From the NCBI GenBank assembly GCA_965644295.1, contig CBFFRP010000141.1:248001-312000 (forward strand): 64,000 nucleotides of DNA. Direction: 5' to 3'. The first letter of the stretch is position 1, and every line of letters begins with the position of its first letter. The position numbers and the translations under genes are program-made. Shown piece by piece: positions 1 through 13,159 of the stretch. Under the pieces are notes generated by a model. The model was not told the origin of the DNA, did no database searches, and was given only the letters and a program-made list of their open reading frames with translations. Origin of the DNA: Paraphysomonas bandaiensis (lineage: Eukaryota > Chrysophyceae).

Positions 1-3000
1 TTGCTTTCCGCCTCCAGAACCTCTAGCAAAGACTGTGTCAAAGGAAGCGAGGAGTTTACACAGGAGTCTCCTTCCTCTAACCGAAGTGATATTTATAGTG
101 ACTCCATAGTCGATGGAGGGTATAGTCGAGATTATTGTCAACCGCCCACAACATCTCATCCCCACTCGTGGGTCGAATATACATCGGAGGAGGGGTGGCC
201 CTACTATTACAACGAATTTACTGGTGAGTCTACGTGGACAAAACCGGCAGAGTTGAAGGCGAGTGATGATGAGGATATCGCTGCAGAGCATGAAGTGGAA
301 GACATCAACGAAGCTGCGAATGAGCAGTTAGAAGAAAGTGACGTTCCCGAGGGGTATATTGAGTCTTCGCAGTCAGGACCCCGAGATGTGCAAACCGTAA
401 ATTTCAACATTTACGACGACTCTAGTCGTTTATCTCCGTGTAGTAGTAGTGTAGACTCTGATAAGAGTATCAGTACTCATTCTGTACTCAGTGGTGCAAT
501 GTCGAGTTCTCTGGTGGAGCAGCGGAATAGAAGTGGCCAAAGTGTGCTCCACATATCTGCGGAAGCGGGGAATGATGAGGCCCTGCAGTTGCTGGTGAGA
601 GTTATTTCTTTTTCTTGCGGAGTGACATTGATTACTCCTTACCACATTATATAACTTTAATGTGTTACTTGGCTGTGTACATTGTTCCTCGGTGACAACT
701 AGCACTTTTATCCGTGATAACAATATATCGTTGCTTTATATAACTTTATGTTTTTAGCTGTCGAACGGTGCTGATGCGAATACATTGGATGGACACGGTG
801 CGTCTCCTTTGCAATTAGTCTGCCAACGAAAACCATCTCAGTCTCAAACAGAATGCATTCGACACCTTGTCAACCACGGGGCAGACGTAAATATTCGAGA
901 TAATAATGGAAATACGCCAATGCACATGCTACTTCTGTGGGGAATAGGGACGTCTTTGTTGTCGGGAGACACTTCTTCTGGTCCAATTAGTGAAATGACT
1001 AAACAAGAAGTGAGCGTCGTGAGAAATATGCAAATGAAGTCAGTTGAAGTTCTTATCGGCAGTGGACGCGTGGATACTACACTGTCTAATAATGATGGTG
1101 ATCAACCTCTCCATGTTGCCACGAAACTTGGGCTACTAGGATGCATGCAGTTACTTCTCAAGCCTCTATATATTGCCAATGATCACACCAATTCTAAAAA
1201 TAGTCAGCAATATGAGCGCTCAAGCAGTACCGAGAAATCTGGAAAGCGAGGGAATGTTGACGATGTATCGGCCGCAAGTGCTTGTGGTCGGCGCAGGAAA
1301 TACAGTAGTGGCAGCAACCGGTCTGGGGAAGGTAGGTATGAAGATATTAGCAAAGTGGTCAGTAGGGCTGGCAGCAATTCATCGCATGTTCCACCTATGC
1401 AGTCGGGCCAGGCGGTTCACTATTACTCCTCCAGTGATAACAGCAGTACACGAAAAGTATCCTATAGAAGCAAAGATAAATCTCCTGGGAAAAACCGCCA
1501 CTTAAGTCTTCGTAAGGAGAACCGCAACATGCAGATGGCGCCCCCCCCAACTCGTCCTGGCGAAAAGCGAGAGCTGGATCGACTGCCAAGTATTGAAATC
1601 GAGATTCCACAGTCACTGGATGATGTGCGTGGCTCCTCGGATGATGATGGAGAGTACTCCATCGCTCTTAGCAACGATGAAAGTCACAAAGAGACCCCCG
1701 TCATCATGCCGTTAGATGGACGAGGAAGTGGAAGCTATGGTAGGGTTGGTACGAATAGCACGGACATGACGGATGATCGAGAAGAAATACCATTGGATGT
1801 ATACATTCATCTTGGGGAGATGAGAGATGGATGGGTGGAGTATTGTACTGAAGAAGGTGATAAATACTACTACAATAATGAAACGGATCATGTTCAATGG
1901 AAACACCCATTTCAACACGAAATAGAGAGGAAAGCGCGCTGCAAACCGCCACAAGTTACTCTATCTGATAATGTTGATATTAACTCTGAAAGTGACACCG
2001 GCTCTCTCGCGGAAGAAGTACCGACAGATTCCTGTACCAGTGGAAAAGATGTTGCATCAGCGAACCAGCCGAAAGAATCGATGCATTCTGTTTTCTCCAA
2101 TGCTAATTCTGCTGCCATAGAAGATGAAGGAATCAAAAAGAAACTCCGTGAAAAGTACAAGGAGTATTCATCTTCTAGAGGAGATTTGACAGTCCATAAA
2201 ACCAGCACCCATCGAGGTATGCAAACTAGCAGCATTGAAGTTGCTCTTGGCGGCGTAGAAACAATCCACAGGTCAAACACGGGATCGATGAGAACTATGA
2301 CTGTGAGTACAGCTAGCAATGATATGTCGAATAGCAAGAAACCCGCAACGACAACAGCATCATCCTATTATCAATACAACTCATGCTCCCGTGCAAGTGG
2401 TGCAACAACTACGACCGGTTCCAACACGAATTACACGGGGAGTGCTAGTGCGAACAGCGAAGCGGCCACTCCTGTCGCGAGGGTGTCACAAAACTTTGCA
2501 GAACAAAAAAAAACTGAGTTGCTGCCAGAAGGTTTGACCGATCATACACGTACAACACAACCTATTGAGCAAGGAAAACAGCAGTTTGAGACCCCTACCA
2601 AGCCACGTCGATCCAGTTTCAATCGTGTTCCAAGTGTTTCTTCCTTGTCCGGAGAGTCTGAGGCGTCGAGAGAGAGACACCTGGAGGTGTGGGGAAGATT
2701 TTTTGAAAACGCACTTCTCGCCGGTTCTGATTCAAATAGAAAGGGTCGCCATGAGAATGGGGTTTCTGTTGGAGGATTTACTCCAGTGTTTGCCCGCAAC
2801 AAGAAAAAATTAGCTGACAGCTGGAATATCCCGCCATCTACGTCGGAATACGAAAGTTTGGTGGCGAATGCATTATCTTTAAAGGCGAAACAGAGCATTG
2901 ATACAGAAAGGGATGGTAATGTAGCAGTCTCCGCCTCAGATGTAGCGAGTGCTGGAAATTGGGCCGTGCTTGCAGCTGCGATGAGAGGAGATGTAGATAC

Positions 3001-4905
3001 CGCTGAGGATCTCCTTTTGAATGGTTTCAATCCATCTTGTGTGGATGAACAAATTCGATCCCCGCTACATCATGTCTGTCGATCGGGTGATGTGAAAATG
3101 GTTGCGTTATTGAGTGATTATGGAGCTGATATTGATGCCACTGATTTCTGCGGTCAAACTCCTCTACATGTTGCAGTGGAGTATAACAGGGTGGATGTAG
3201 TGACAATGCTGCTTCAATGTGCCGCGTCCCCGAATATAAAAGATAACATGGGAAATACTCCTATGCATATTGTCGCGTCAAATGGAAATATAGAGTGCTG
3301 CAAAATTTTACTGGAATATGGCGCTGAGGTGGATGGCATTAACACATCTGGGAGGACGCCTCTCGACGTTGCGAATAACACTCTCAAGTCTCACCAGGGT
3401 TCCCGTCCACCTCTTGGTGTAAGAAAGATAATATCCCTTTTAGCTGCTTTTAGCCATGCACATAATGGCACCACAATGAATGAGCGACTCTCCCATCAAT
3501 TGATTGTAGATGCAAATGTAGATGAAGAATATTCACTTCCTTCAGAAAGTCCCAGTGTTCCTGAAGATGGGTCGTATGGCATAAGCGATGACAGCAGCAG
3601 TGTAGATCGCGGCATTCGGCTACACGACGGACGGCGCTTGAAACCACCGAAGTCGAATGATGGTGCTTCAGCTGCGGCAAAAGTACGCAATTTGAAGGAC
3701 AGAGCACGTCGCAGTCGCGCAGACTCTTCAAGTAGTGTAAACTCTCAGGGTCGGCACCAAGGGAATTCTCATAGACATAGAGAACAGAGTCGTGCTTTGC
3801 CGTATGCGGAGTCTCGTTGTGGCGGTTACTTGGATCGTAAGTTCCACGATGCGAAGAAAAATGAATGGGTTGAACGGAGTCGGTTGTCACAGTCCTTTGG
3901 GGTACGCGGTGAAAGTTTGATAGAATCCAGTGGCGATATACCGTATGACAGTCATGAGCATGAGCTTCATCCAACGACTGATATGTATTCCCAAAGTCCT
4001 TTGCGCTTCCCTCATTCCCATACAAGTCCTTCCGCCCTACTGAGTGCGAATCACCCGGCAGCATCGCTCAGCATATCCACCGATGTGATTGATGGAGATC
4101 CCACTGCTGACGAAAACGGCAGTTGTGAGGACAACAGCGACTCCCAGCCCTCCTCTGCAAGTGGAGTTGGGCATATTGTGTGGGGAGCAGCATCGCTGAT
4201 CGGTGCTACTCTTGGCTTATTCGGTACTTCGCATAGCAAGACGGAGAAAGAGAATCCGAAGGCAGACGATGATCTATGGACCAGACAAGTACGTATGAAA
4301 TATTGGTATAATTCCATGGCGTGGTTTATTGTCACATGATATGGGTTGGTTGGTATTGTGTTTTGCAGTGCATGGTTAACTGGATTCTGTATGTGGCAAC
4401 GTAACGTGAGAATTGATATTTTTGCCTTGCGTTTATGTTTGTGTTTGTACAGGCTCCTCCAACAGATGCGGAGTTACTACGGCGAGGGATGGGCTTCCAG
4501 TTTGATGCAGATACAGTACCACAGTCTCCACGTCCACCGGCAATAGTCCTTGATGACATCAAGGCCCATACCGCAGCCTACAGGAGTGGAAATACTCCCC
4601 ACCGTGGAGAACACCGTTTGCCGGCCCCTGACGAAGTAGTTGTTGCTGTAGAAATGGCCCGTGCGGCGGAACGTCTGCGCCGTACGCCGAAGTCAAGTCG
4701 AAATGAAATCACTTCTAGAAGAGCAGCGTCAATTCCTACCGGTATTCCTGAAGGGCGAATACCGGGTGCATTGCACTTGCCATTGGATGAACCAAGCGGT
4801 GGTGTAGATAACAGGAGACATAATCAGTATTCCATGGGCCCGTCTCTTCCCACAGGAGTGAGTTGGAGATATGTTGATGTTCTAAACGATAAGGGGGCGG
4901 GTTAG
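1..4905 (+). CDS. WW-domain and ankyrin-repeat protein (5' partial)
   Basis: Three exons: 1-594, 758-4288 and 4453-4905. Introns are 163 and 164 nt with GT..AG ends and phase 0, and the first lies inside an ankyrin repeat that reads cleanly once joined. At least 1,525 residues; no ATG is visible and the frame is open to the window edge, so the N-terminus is missing. Order: WW domain (residues ~56-84, WVEYTSEEGWPYYYN, closing W..P), acidic linker, three ankyrin repeats (~177-320), Ser-rich linker, second WW (~555-583, WVEYCTEEGDKYYYN), long Ser/Thr-rich disordered part, ankyrin block of at least four repeats (~930-1075, e.g. GQTPLHVAVEYNRVDVV), then a basic and Ser-rich tail. WW domains bind proline-rich ligands and ankyrin repeats bind proteins, so it is probably a scaffold. 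Exact role unknown. Confidence 0.88.
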
Positions 4906-5300
4906 GCATGGCACTATTACGGTCTACTGCATGTTGGTCGCCAGTATAATATTTGTATATTTTTCTCAATGCTTTTGTTTTGGATGTGTAGTAGATTAGT
5001 TTAACATATGTACTTAAAACATTGAGTCATATTTTTCGGAGAAGTATTTTGATGCTGAATGTATTCTCTACCCTTACATATTATAGATTCATTTCTCAAA
5101 GAGCATGATGAGTTCTTCAGGGTGGTTGGTATAATAGGTAAAATAAACTCATATATGATAGAGAATCGAATTCAGTGACTGTGTAAAGTACTGTGGTGCA
5201 GTGAGACTGTATAAAAACGGCTAATGACATGTGCTACGCTCAATTCCAATTGTGAATATTATTCGAATTGATCTCGTAACTTTATTTCAAAAAAAAACTT
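4906..5300. other. Gene-free spacer
   Basis: AT-rich 3' flank of the WW/ankyrin gene up to the Copia remnant. I see no ORF, RNA gene or clear repeat. Confidence 0.5.
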
Positions 5301-6127
5301 GAATTTCTTTCATAAATTTTCATATAGACATTCTCGAAAAGAAACAACTATCTCAAGAAAATCAAGAATTTGTCCAAAATTTTCCTTACAAGGAGCTCAT
5401 AGGTTCACTTATGTATATTGCTGTGTGCACTAGACCTGATATTGCATATGCTGTAAACACCCTTGCTCGTTTCAGTACTAATCCAAATCTAACTACATGC
5501 AAAGCCGCATTAAACATACTTAGGTACCTCAAAGGCACTATCGATCAAGGTCTACAGTACTCCGGGAAGTCTGTTACTTTAACTGGATTCGCTGACAGTG
5601 ATTGGGCACGCTGTAACTTAACTCGCAGGTCGACCACAGCGTTTTGCTTCTTTATTGGAAATTGTCTCATTTCCTGGCAATCACGACTCCAGACCACTGT
5701 AGCTCTATCCTCTACAGAAGCGGAGTACATGGCACTATCAACAGCATGTCAAGAAGCTATTTGGCTACGGTCACTACTCTCGGAATTGGGCTTCCACATG
5801 CCATACTCAACAACCATATGGTGTGACAACAAAGGTGCAATTCAACTATGCCTAAACCCCGTACACCACCGACGAACAAAACATATTGCCATCAGATATC
5901 ACTTCATAAGAGAACAAGTCGCATCGCACTCTATTATTGTTGATTACATGCCTACAAACGAGATGCTGGCCGACATTCTAACTAAACCCCTCACATCAAA
6001 CACGTTCCACAGATTGCGGGATTCACTAATGGGGGGGGGAGGTATCAACATACCTGCTAGCAATAAAAGAACAAAAGTACCTATCCCACCGGCAGAGAAC
6101 TCAACCAAGAGACCACGATGGATGACT
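5301..6127 (+). mobile_element. Ty1/Copia retrotransposon remnant (pol C-terminus, RNase H)
   Basis: The frame is open from just after a TGA at 5300-5302 to a TAG at 6127-6129. It encodes the end of a Copia polyprotein: LIGSLMYIAVCTRPDIAYAV (end of RT), then RNase H with FADSDWARC, the STEAEYMAL block, WCDNKGAIQL, HHRRTKHIAIRYHFIREQV and the end signature MLADILTKPL. Gag, protease, integrase and most of RT are absent, so this is a 5'-truncated copy. A purine tract (GAGGGGGAG near 6288-6296) follows, as expected before a 3' LTR. Confidence 0.93.
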
Positions 6128-6287
6128 TAGAGATCTACGGAGTTTCCCACGAGTATGCTGTATGTTGACATCAGTGTAATCCACAATCTGTGATTGCACT
6201 CGTGGGTTTTACCCTCAGTAGAACTATCTCCAAATATATACACCTATATCCGTATATCTATGTATACGTCATATGATTATTTCATTG

Positions 6288-6702
6288 AGGGGGAGTATTA
6301 GGAGTCATTGATTCACGTATATCTCTTAACGCGTGAATACAACACACATATACAATGAAATACCAAATAGACTGAATAATTACCAAACTATACATGATAC
6401 GCGACTGTACAAGATACGCACATGTATGTGGTGCTAACGCTCTGCTCAAACATGTCTTGCTATTATACTATTAGGCCTTATCGTTCAATCTTTATCTCTA
6501 ATAATTTCAAGTATATTCTTACTAAATATTAAGACTAACCTTAAATCTTATTTATATTGTCTAAGCAATATATTATATATTAGGCAACTGATCACATCTG
6601 GGAAAGCGAATATAGTACTTCAATAGCGCATCACTTGTCAGAATTGTGTCGATACTATTATTACATAATGAATACTGCTAACTAGTAATTAATGAAACGT
6701 CT
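6288..6702 (+). repeat. Probable 3' LTR region of the Copia remnant
   Basis: Starts at the purine tract after the Copia pol frame; a 3' LTR would begin near 6297 (TATTAGGAGTCATTG). The sequence is AT-rich and non-coding and contains a small inverted repeat (TTCACG...CGTGAA, 6310-6335). No second LTR copy lies in the window, so the LTR end and target-site duplication cannot be fixed. Confidence 0.4.
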
Positions 6703-8004
6703 TTAGCCCAGCGATTGCACACTTGCATTAGTGCCTAGTCCGGCATAAGTAGAACCATTAAATCCACCAAATGTCACCAGGCGAGAAGCGCCATTATGAT
6801 TAAGCACATTCACTGTCCTTCCTCTAAAGGCCATGGGAGAGTGATTTTCTACTGCTGAGTCATGCACCTCGACTTCAGTGGCCTTCGCAGAGTGAATATT
6901 AACAACCCACGCATCCCCAAGATATCCCTCAGAAACACCTAACAAATCTTCGTCATCCGATTCCATGGTTTCGGTATGCATTTGCTCTTCACTACACGGA
7001 GTAGGTTCAACCGTTGCAGCTATAGACTTCGCCGGCAGCTGCGTCGGTTCATCAGAGTGAATAGATGACTCAGCCTCAACAAGGGCAACGTTCACATCTT
7101 CCATGTTCAGTGGAGTGGCACAGGATGATGTTAAATTTCCCCCCTCAACTAATTCTTCTTCATTAACCTCCTTGCGGTCATCTTGACTGTCATCAGAATC
7201 TTCCTCTTCAAGCAGCCCATATCCACCAAGAATAAGCACGTCCCCTTCCACCCCTACCAGGCCGCTCACATCAACCATACCAGGGAGATCCCTCGGGGAA
7301 GGTGCAATAGATTCGTACGAAACCATCTGCCAATGCCTGTCGGCATCACTACTGCCCGAAGTATTAAGAAGCCAGAGGTCGTTCAAGTATGCCGGCGAGG
7401 CATCCTCGTCGTTGGAACGAGTAACGCCACCAAATACAACCACAAAGGGGGCACAATAGATAGCACTATGTGATGACCTCGGACAAGGAGAGGCATCAGG
7501 TGGAGTACTTATTTGCTCAAACGAATTATGCACTGCGTCGTACAGCCAGCAATCCCCGAGTAAGTTCATACACTCACCACCGTGAACAATCATTCTATTC
7601 CCTGGTATCGACACGGCAACATGATTGTAGCGTTCTGATATCGGACACTCTTCCCACAAACGTTGCCACGCTAATCTTTCAATATCAAACTTCCAAATAT
7701 CATTCAATATAAGAACTTCATCACATCGCTGCTGAATACCCCCAAATATATACAAACCATCCAGCATGCATCCTGCAGACATCATTCGAGGAAGTGGACT
7801 TTCACTCTTTCCTGTTGATAACATTTTCCATCCCCCTTCAAATGTATACTTCCACATATCTTGTAGAGGTCCTCTATCAGAGTATCCGCCTAGTACTATC
7901 ATTCCACTGCCGTCCTCGAGCCTTTCCATGATATGGCCAGCTCGAGGCACTGGTGTTTGTTGCTTCTTGCCACTGGCTTTGCTTCGTGAACTCCTCTTTT
8001 TCAT
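6703..8004 (-). CDS. Kelch-repeat protein
   Basis: Intronless, 433 residues. A basic, Ser/Lys-rich N-terminus (MKKRSSRSKASGKK) is followed by kelch-type blades: SGMIVLGGYSDRG..DMWKY, GLYIFGGIQQRC..NDIWKF, NRMIVHGGE..GDCWLY, FVVVFGGVTRS..NDLWLL and GDVLILGGYG. An acidic insertion (~residues 265-345) precedes a last blade (GYLGDAWVVN, LVTFGGFNGSTY). Kelch blades fold into a beta-propeller for protein binding; the repeat spacing resembles KLHDC4-like proteins, but no partner can be named. The gene is divergent from the sulfatase gene, with a GTAT microsatellite between them. Confidence 0.9.
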   Translation of the reverse strand: MKKRSSRSKASGKKQQTPVPRAGHIMERLEDGSGMIVLGGYSDRGPLQDMWKYTFEGGWKMLSTGKSESPLPRMMSAGCMLDGLYIFGGIQQRCDEVLILNDIWKFDIERLAWQRLWEECPISERYNHVAVSIPGNRMIVHGGECMNLLGDCWLYDAVHNSFEQISTPPDASPCPRSSHSAIYCAPFVVVFGGVTRSNDEDASPAYLNDLWLLNTSGSSDADRHWQMVSYESIAPSPRDLPGMVDVSGLVGVEGDVLILGGYGLLEEEDSDDSQDDRKEVNEEELVEGGNLTSSCATPLNMEDVNVALVEAESSIHSDEPTQLPAKSIAATVEPTPCSEEQMHTETMESDDEDLLGVSEGYLGDAWVVNIHSAKATEVEVHDSAVENHSPMAFRGRTVNVLNHNGASRLVTFGGFNGSTYAGLGTNASVQSLG

Positions 8005-8106
8005 TATAATGGAGTGTGATTACTACTGGCTATGCAAGAAGGAATGAAATGCTACGGCGTTTGTTTGAGGAGGACAGATTCCACTAACCATCCGAACCAC
8101 AATACT

Positions 8107-8296
8107 GATGCGTATGTATGTATGTATGTATGTATGTATGTATGTATGTATGTATGTATGTATGTATGTATGTATGTATGTATGTATGTATGTATGTATG
8201 TATGTATGTATGTATGTATGTATGTATGTATGTATGTATGTATGTATGTATGTATGTATGTATGTATGTATGTATGTATGTATGTATGTATGTACT
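8107..8296. repeat. (GTAT)n microsatellite
   Basis: About 185 bp of almost perfect GTAT/TATG tetranucleotide repeat between the divergent kelch and sulfatase genes, ending about 90-120 bp before the sulfatase start. ORFs translated through it (MYVCMYVC...) are artefacts. Confidence 0.98.
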
Positions 8297-8384
8297 GTAT
8301 ATGCCTATACTATAGCAGTATACACATATGGAAGGAGAGGTGGAGTTCAAGTAGGCCTCATATTCTCTTGTAGAGGTTCTCACA

Positions 8385-10061
8385 ATGGAGATATTTGCAC
8401 CACATATACACTCCCCAATGCACAAATTACATCATCTCTCCTTGTTCTTACTCTACATTTTATGGGCAATATCACATGCTCAATCCCCCCCTAACATCAT
8501 CGTATTCATAGTAGATGATATGGGATGGACAGATAGTGCCATATACGGCAGTACATACTATCATACCCCTCATATAGATGCATTAGCTCGACGCGGTATG
8601 CTCTTTACAGATGCATATGTCCCAAACCCCTCTTGCTCTCCCTCTAGAGCCAGTATGCTTACTGGAAAATACCCATCAAGGTTTCGTATAACCCAACCTG
8701 ATTGTCATCTTCCTCCTCGAGATCACTCCGCTTCTTTATACGAACAAACTCCGAAAACACACTTGCCGTATATGTTGCCAGAGAGTCGGCGTTTTCTGGA
8801 TCCTAGACAATCTACTGTTCCTCGAGTCTTACGGAGTGTGGGGTATACCACAGCACATTTCGGAAAGTGGTAGGTAGATAACTACACAGTCCCATCTATG
8901 TTTACATCTCTCATCAGGCATCTGGGTGTATCACCTGAACATTGGCCAGAGCACTATGGGTTTGACTATACCTGGCATGGCACGCCTGATAGTGGTCCTC
9001 CGCTACCTCACGGCTACTTTTCTCCGTACAGCTTTCGCAATGGCAGCATACAATCGCTAAGTATTGGAGAGTATATAGTCGATGATATGACAACTCGAAC
9101 TGTGGATTTTATCAAAAAAAACTATCAGAAGAAGTTCTTTATATCAGTATCTCACTATGGTGTGCATGCGCCTTGGCAGGCTCCGGATCCACTCATCAGA
9201 GAGTTTGTTGGCCTGAAAGACCCATCTGGTGTACACACGAACCCCATCATGGCGGCCATGTTGAAGAGTATTGATAATAGTCTCGGACAATTAGTTAAAA
9301 TACTCACTGAGCTTGATATTTTGGATAACACTTTAATATGGTTCACCAGCGACAACGGAGGGTGTGTCAGCACTAATTCTGGCATGCACCGTCTAATTCG
9401 GAACCACACGTTCACCGCTATTCCCTCATGGATATCCACTTATGAGGCATTTGCAGGAACATTTCCTCCCACGAGTAATTCTCCGTTGCGGGCGGGCAAA
9501 GGTTCGATTTACGAAGGTGGGGTGCGTGTGCCGTTAATCGCTTTCTGGCCCAATCGGATTTCTCCGGGAACAGTGTCTCATGCTATAGTGTCAAACATTG
9601 ATTTGTACCCGACACTTTTGGATATAGTTGGTTTGGGGGATCGGGTTCAGAGGCTAGAGAACCCGATTCAATTTAAGCAGGCCCGAATTGACCACCTCTG
9701 GACTGACGGGGTGAGTCTTCTCCCCGTACTTACTGGGAAATCGAAAGACCCCGATAGACATGGGGTATTTTTGTTTTATCCCCATGGACCGGTTATACAA
9801 TCTGGTGTCGCTGTGCGACATGGTAAATGGAAATTAATCAAAAGATTTGCTGTGGGTGCCAATATGACTTCAGAATTTGAGCTCTATAATCTTGCTGAAG
9901 ATATTGGTGAGTCCTCCAACTTGGCTGACAATCAGAAAAATATCGTATCAAACTTAGATAAAATGATCAAAGACTTTTTGAAAAACACACATTCACTTAT
10001 TCCACGCCCCAACCCATATTATAATCACACAGAGGCAGTCATGAAGGGCCTTGCTAAATAG
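8385..10061 (+). CDS. Secreted sulfatase (arylsulfatase family)
   Basis: Two exons, 8385-8869 and 8918-10061, joined over a 48-nt intron that restores the sulfatase block FGKWHLG. 542 residues from the first ATG. The ATG at 8418 gives a better signal peptide (MHKLHHLSLFLLYILWAISH) and may be the real start. Visible motifs: metal-binding IVDDMGWTD; the active-site signature CSPSRASMLTGK (Cys84 from the first ATG), where Cys becomes formylglycine; GKWHLG; FTSDNGG; and RAGKGSIYEGGVRVP. The family hydrolyses sulfate esters, usually of glycans, in lysosomes or outside the cell. The Cys type requires a formylglycine-generating enzyme, as in most eukaryotes. Substrate not predictable. Confidence 0.95.
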
Positions 10062-11177
10062 TCGTTTACGTGATATCTTATTTGGTAGGTGTGCATTACT
10101 TTGTTTTTGTATCTGCAATCATGTAGAATCTTGGAGTGATTAATGTCACACCTATCATTCGAATTTTTAGTCGAATATAGTGAAATAGAAATTTTCGATG
10201 TTTTATACTTAGTTCTTGTATGCTTTAAAATTATCTGTCACACTGTGAGTAAGGTAAATTACTTTACCTTGCATATGTTGTGGTAATAAAGTTCCCATCT
10301 ACTCAGATTGAGCTGCACGTGTTGTACAGCCTTCGTATTTCAGTTAATCAATGACTACATGTTGACTAGGTATTTAGGTATTCTTCTATTAAGAGGTATT
10401 AGGTACAGGGTACAGCCAGCAGGAGCTTATTCTAAACTGGAATGAATACTATTTTTTTAATGAAATAGAAATGTCACAGATATATCCCTTGTATTACATT
10501 GTCATCTGGTTACACTATGAATTCTGCTCGATGTGTTAGCACTAGATGGTGTGTTCAGTGTTCAGGTCACACGCTCTTCATTCTTCATTTAGAATTAGGT
10601 TAGCGCCGAGTAAGATTAGATATTTTGGCTCTACTGCACAAATTGGTTGTCGACAGTTCCAAGTGTTGAAATAGCACTCCATGTATATATTGTTTCACCA
10701 CAGCAGCAATATAGACCAATAGACGATAGAAGATAGGCACCACTTGTTATTGATAACTTTGTTTAACCGTTAGTAGTTAGTAAACATTGCGTTCCACGGG
10801 AGTGCAAAGTAAGCTGACACTATTCAGTAGTAAGTAAGTATATAAGTAATGCAATGATTCAACAGTGAGTGACGCTAATGTTTGTCAAGTTCATTCTGAA
10901 GTAGTAGAAAAGTAGGTAACAAGTACTCAATGCTTTACGGTGCATTGTGCATTGTAACCTATATATCTTATATCTACTGCGGTGTCCAATAATAATAAGC
11001 TACTATACTAGTGCCCTTGCCAGCCACTTTGTATGCTCATACCTCAAAACATTATGAGTTGCACTATCTTGATCGGCAGCGATGACACCGTAACACAACA
11101 TGCTACACAAAGAAGAGCAATCAAACAGGATATGAGTCACGAACTATTCGTTAATTAGAGCAAGTATTTTGTGCAAT
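10062..11177. other. Gene-free spacer
   Basis: 1.1 kb between convergent sulfatase and uL14 genes. It holds a short perfect inverted repeat near 10252-10271 (AAGGTAAA/TTTACCTT), possibly a 3'-end structure, and an AATAAA at about 10285. No coding signal seen. Confidence 0.5.
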
Positions 11178-11709
11178 TTACAGGATTGAGCCTGCGTTGG
11201 ATGAGATACGGGGCCACATATCAGCGCATTCCTTAGAGCAAGGGCCAGCGACGGCAGAGCCCTTCATTTCACCCTTGTTGTTAACAATGACGCCAGCATT
11301 GTCCTCGAAGTAGATATAAGCACCCTCCTTTCTTCTCCAGGTCTTTCTCTGGCGAACGACAACAACAGGGTGAACCTTCTTTCTCAGCTCAGGCTTTCCC
11401 TTCTTGCAGGCACCCATGACAAGATCACCCACAGTGGCAGCGGGAAGTCTGTTCTGACGACCCTTAACACCACACACAGCAATAATCATAAGAGATTTAG
11501 CTCCAGTGTTGTCCGCGCAATTGAGCACAGCTCCAACAGGAAGACCTAATTGAATTCATTATAACGATTATCATCCAAACACTAACCACTGACCTAAAGT
11601 CATCCTAAACTTAGTTCCCTGTGCACCTCCACGTCCTACAACCTCATCTCATTACACCACAATACATAAAAAATAAACAATATGATCAATCACCTCTAGC
11701 ACTTCCCAT
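11178..11709 (-). CDS. RPL23: 60S ribosomal protein L23 (uL14)
   Basis: Three exons on the minus strand: 11694-11709 (16 nt: ATG plus five bases-triplets ending in phase 1), 11594-11635 (42 nt) and 11178-11545; introns are 58 and 48 nt. The joined protein is 141 residues and reads [20 protein letters not shown], then [17 protein letters not shown], ending [17 protein letters not shown]. This matches eukaryotic uL14 over its whole length (yeast form 137 residues). uL14 sits on the large-subunit face that contacts the small subunit. The first two exons are too short for ordinary ORF calling; they are supported by unbroken family match and splice phase. Confidence 0.96.
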
Positions 11710-13159
11710 TTTTGCTCTTTAATATAACGAATTGAATTAAACTCGTCTAATATGACTGTCAGCCTGTGCTTGTATATAGCACACCTTTAATTTCTCATCT
11801 CATTTTTATTCACTCCACAAACCTCCCTATTCATCTATCGTATCTTCAATAGACACAATAAAAACTGAATTTATCAAAGATGAAATGGATTTTTTAGTGG
11901 TTTATGTTGTACATACTGTATATTAGGCTTTTTCAAGAAAATGCCTTTATTTAGTACCAGAAAATAGGGGGGTTTAGTGTTGGAAATGGACTTACGGCAG
12001 TGTACTGTACATACACATGGACAGTGCTGTACATTGGCAGCAAGATACGAGAATAAGCAACGCCATGATGTCGCTATTAGAAGAGATGGCAATAGAAGCA
12101 AAGAACTATAAAACAAATGATGTTGGCTGATCAGTTCATGTACATGGATATATATTACTATCCGATAGGCTGCTGCTGTGATTATGAATATGAATATCGT
12201 CTACACAACGAATATGTTTACATTTCTCATTAGTTACTATAGATAATCGTTTAGCATGGTTGAACAACGGATATTATAGATAGATAGTACTTGTTGCTAG
12301 ACTTATATAAGGTCTACTTTTAGTGGGCGCAGAGTATTTTCAGAATCATCGTAATACCAACAAGGAATCTACCTTTATTAGCACAGTGATTACTTGCAAC
12401 ATAAAACAAATATATTAATCTGGTTATAAATATTTCTAATCGATGTAATATTCATTTTATGAAAAATAATACTTCCCAATGTTTCAATATGGAGTGTGTT
12501 TTCGTCAAGATGGCAAGGGTTGAAGGAATATCCGAAATGATAATGCTGGAGAAAATATTAGAGAATAAACTCAGATGATGTAGTCGAAAGCGTTATCAGC
12601 CAAAGGATAACACATTAAAACTTTACATAATATACTAATACCCAAGAAATTTTGCATCATCTTACTGTTTTATAACAAACCCACTAAGAGTAAATACGTA
12701 TATCTCCTCGTGGGCATAACACTGCTTCAGAGGAGCAGTAGCTGCGATATAGATCGATCTTTAGAGCAGCCACGGCAGTCAACAACAGCACAACACACCA
12801 TATCGCTGCGGATATATCAATGATCGACAAAATATTGGTTGCATATCTTGTACAAATACAAGTGTCCAATACATTGCACATTGCATATTCTAACATTTCA
12901 ACTATAACATGATTTTCTTGTCGAAACTAACTTACTATTAATAATCAAACACAGTTGCCAGGTGATTACATACACATTCGGTCCCTGTGGCTATGGGTTT
13001 CTAAATAATAGACTCTCACCAGAAATCTCATAGAATGGCCGCCGAATGTTTCTTACAAAAATTGGGAAAACAAACTCTTATTTATAATAGTGGTGCAAAA
13101 ACAAATATAATGTACTAGATTCCTACAAACAGATTCATATGGAGTACAGTCTACACCAG
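11710..13159. other. Gene-free spacer
   Basis: 1.45 kb upstream of uL14 and downstream of the PH-RCC1-FYVE gene. AT-rich with many stops in all frames; no RNA gene or repeat recognised. The uL14 promoter should be at the left end. Confidence 0.5.

Noticed and set aside
8032-8494. ORFs of repeated MYVC / YIHT units in both strands
   Set aside because: They are translations of a tetranucleotide microsatellite, which is open in several frames on both strands at once; the same holds at 31.3-31.7 and 36.6-36.8 kb.
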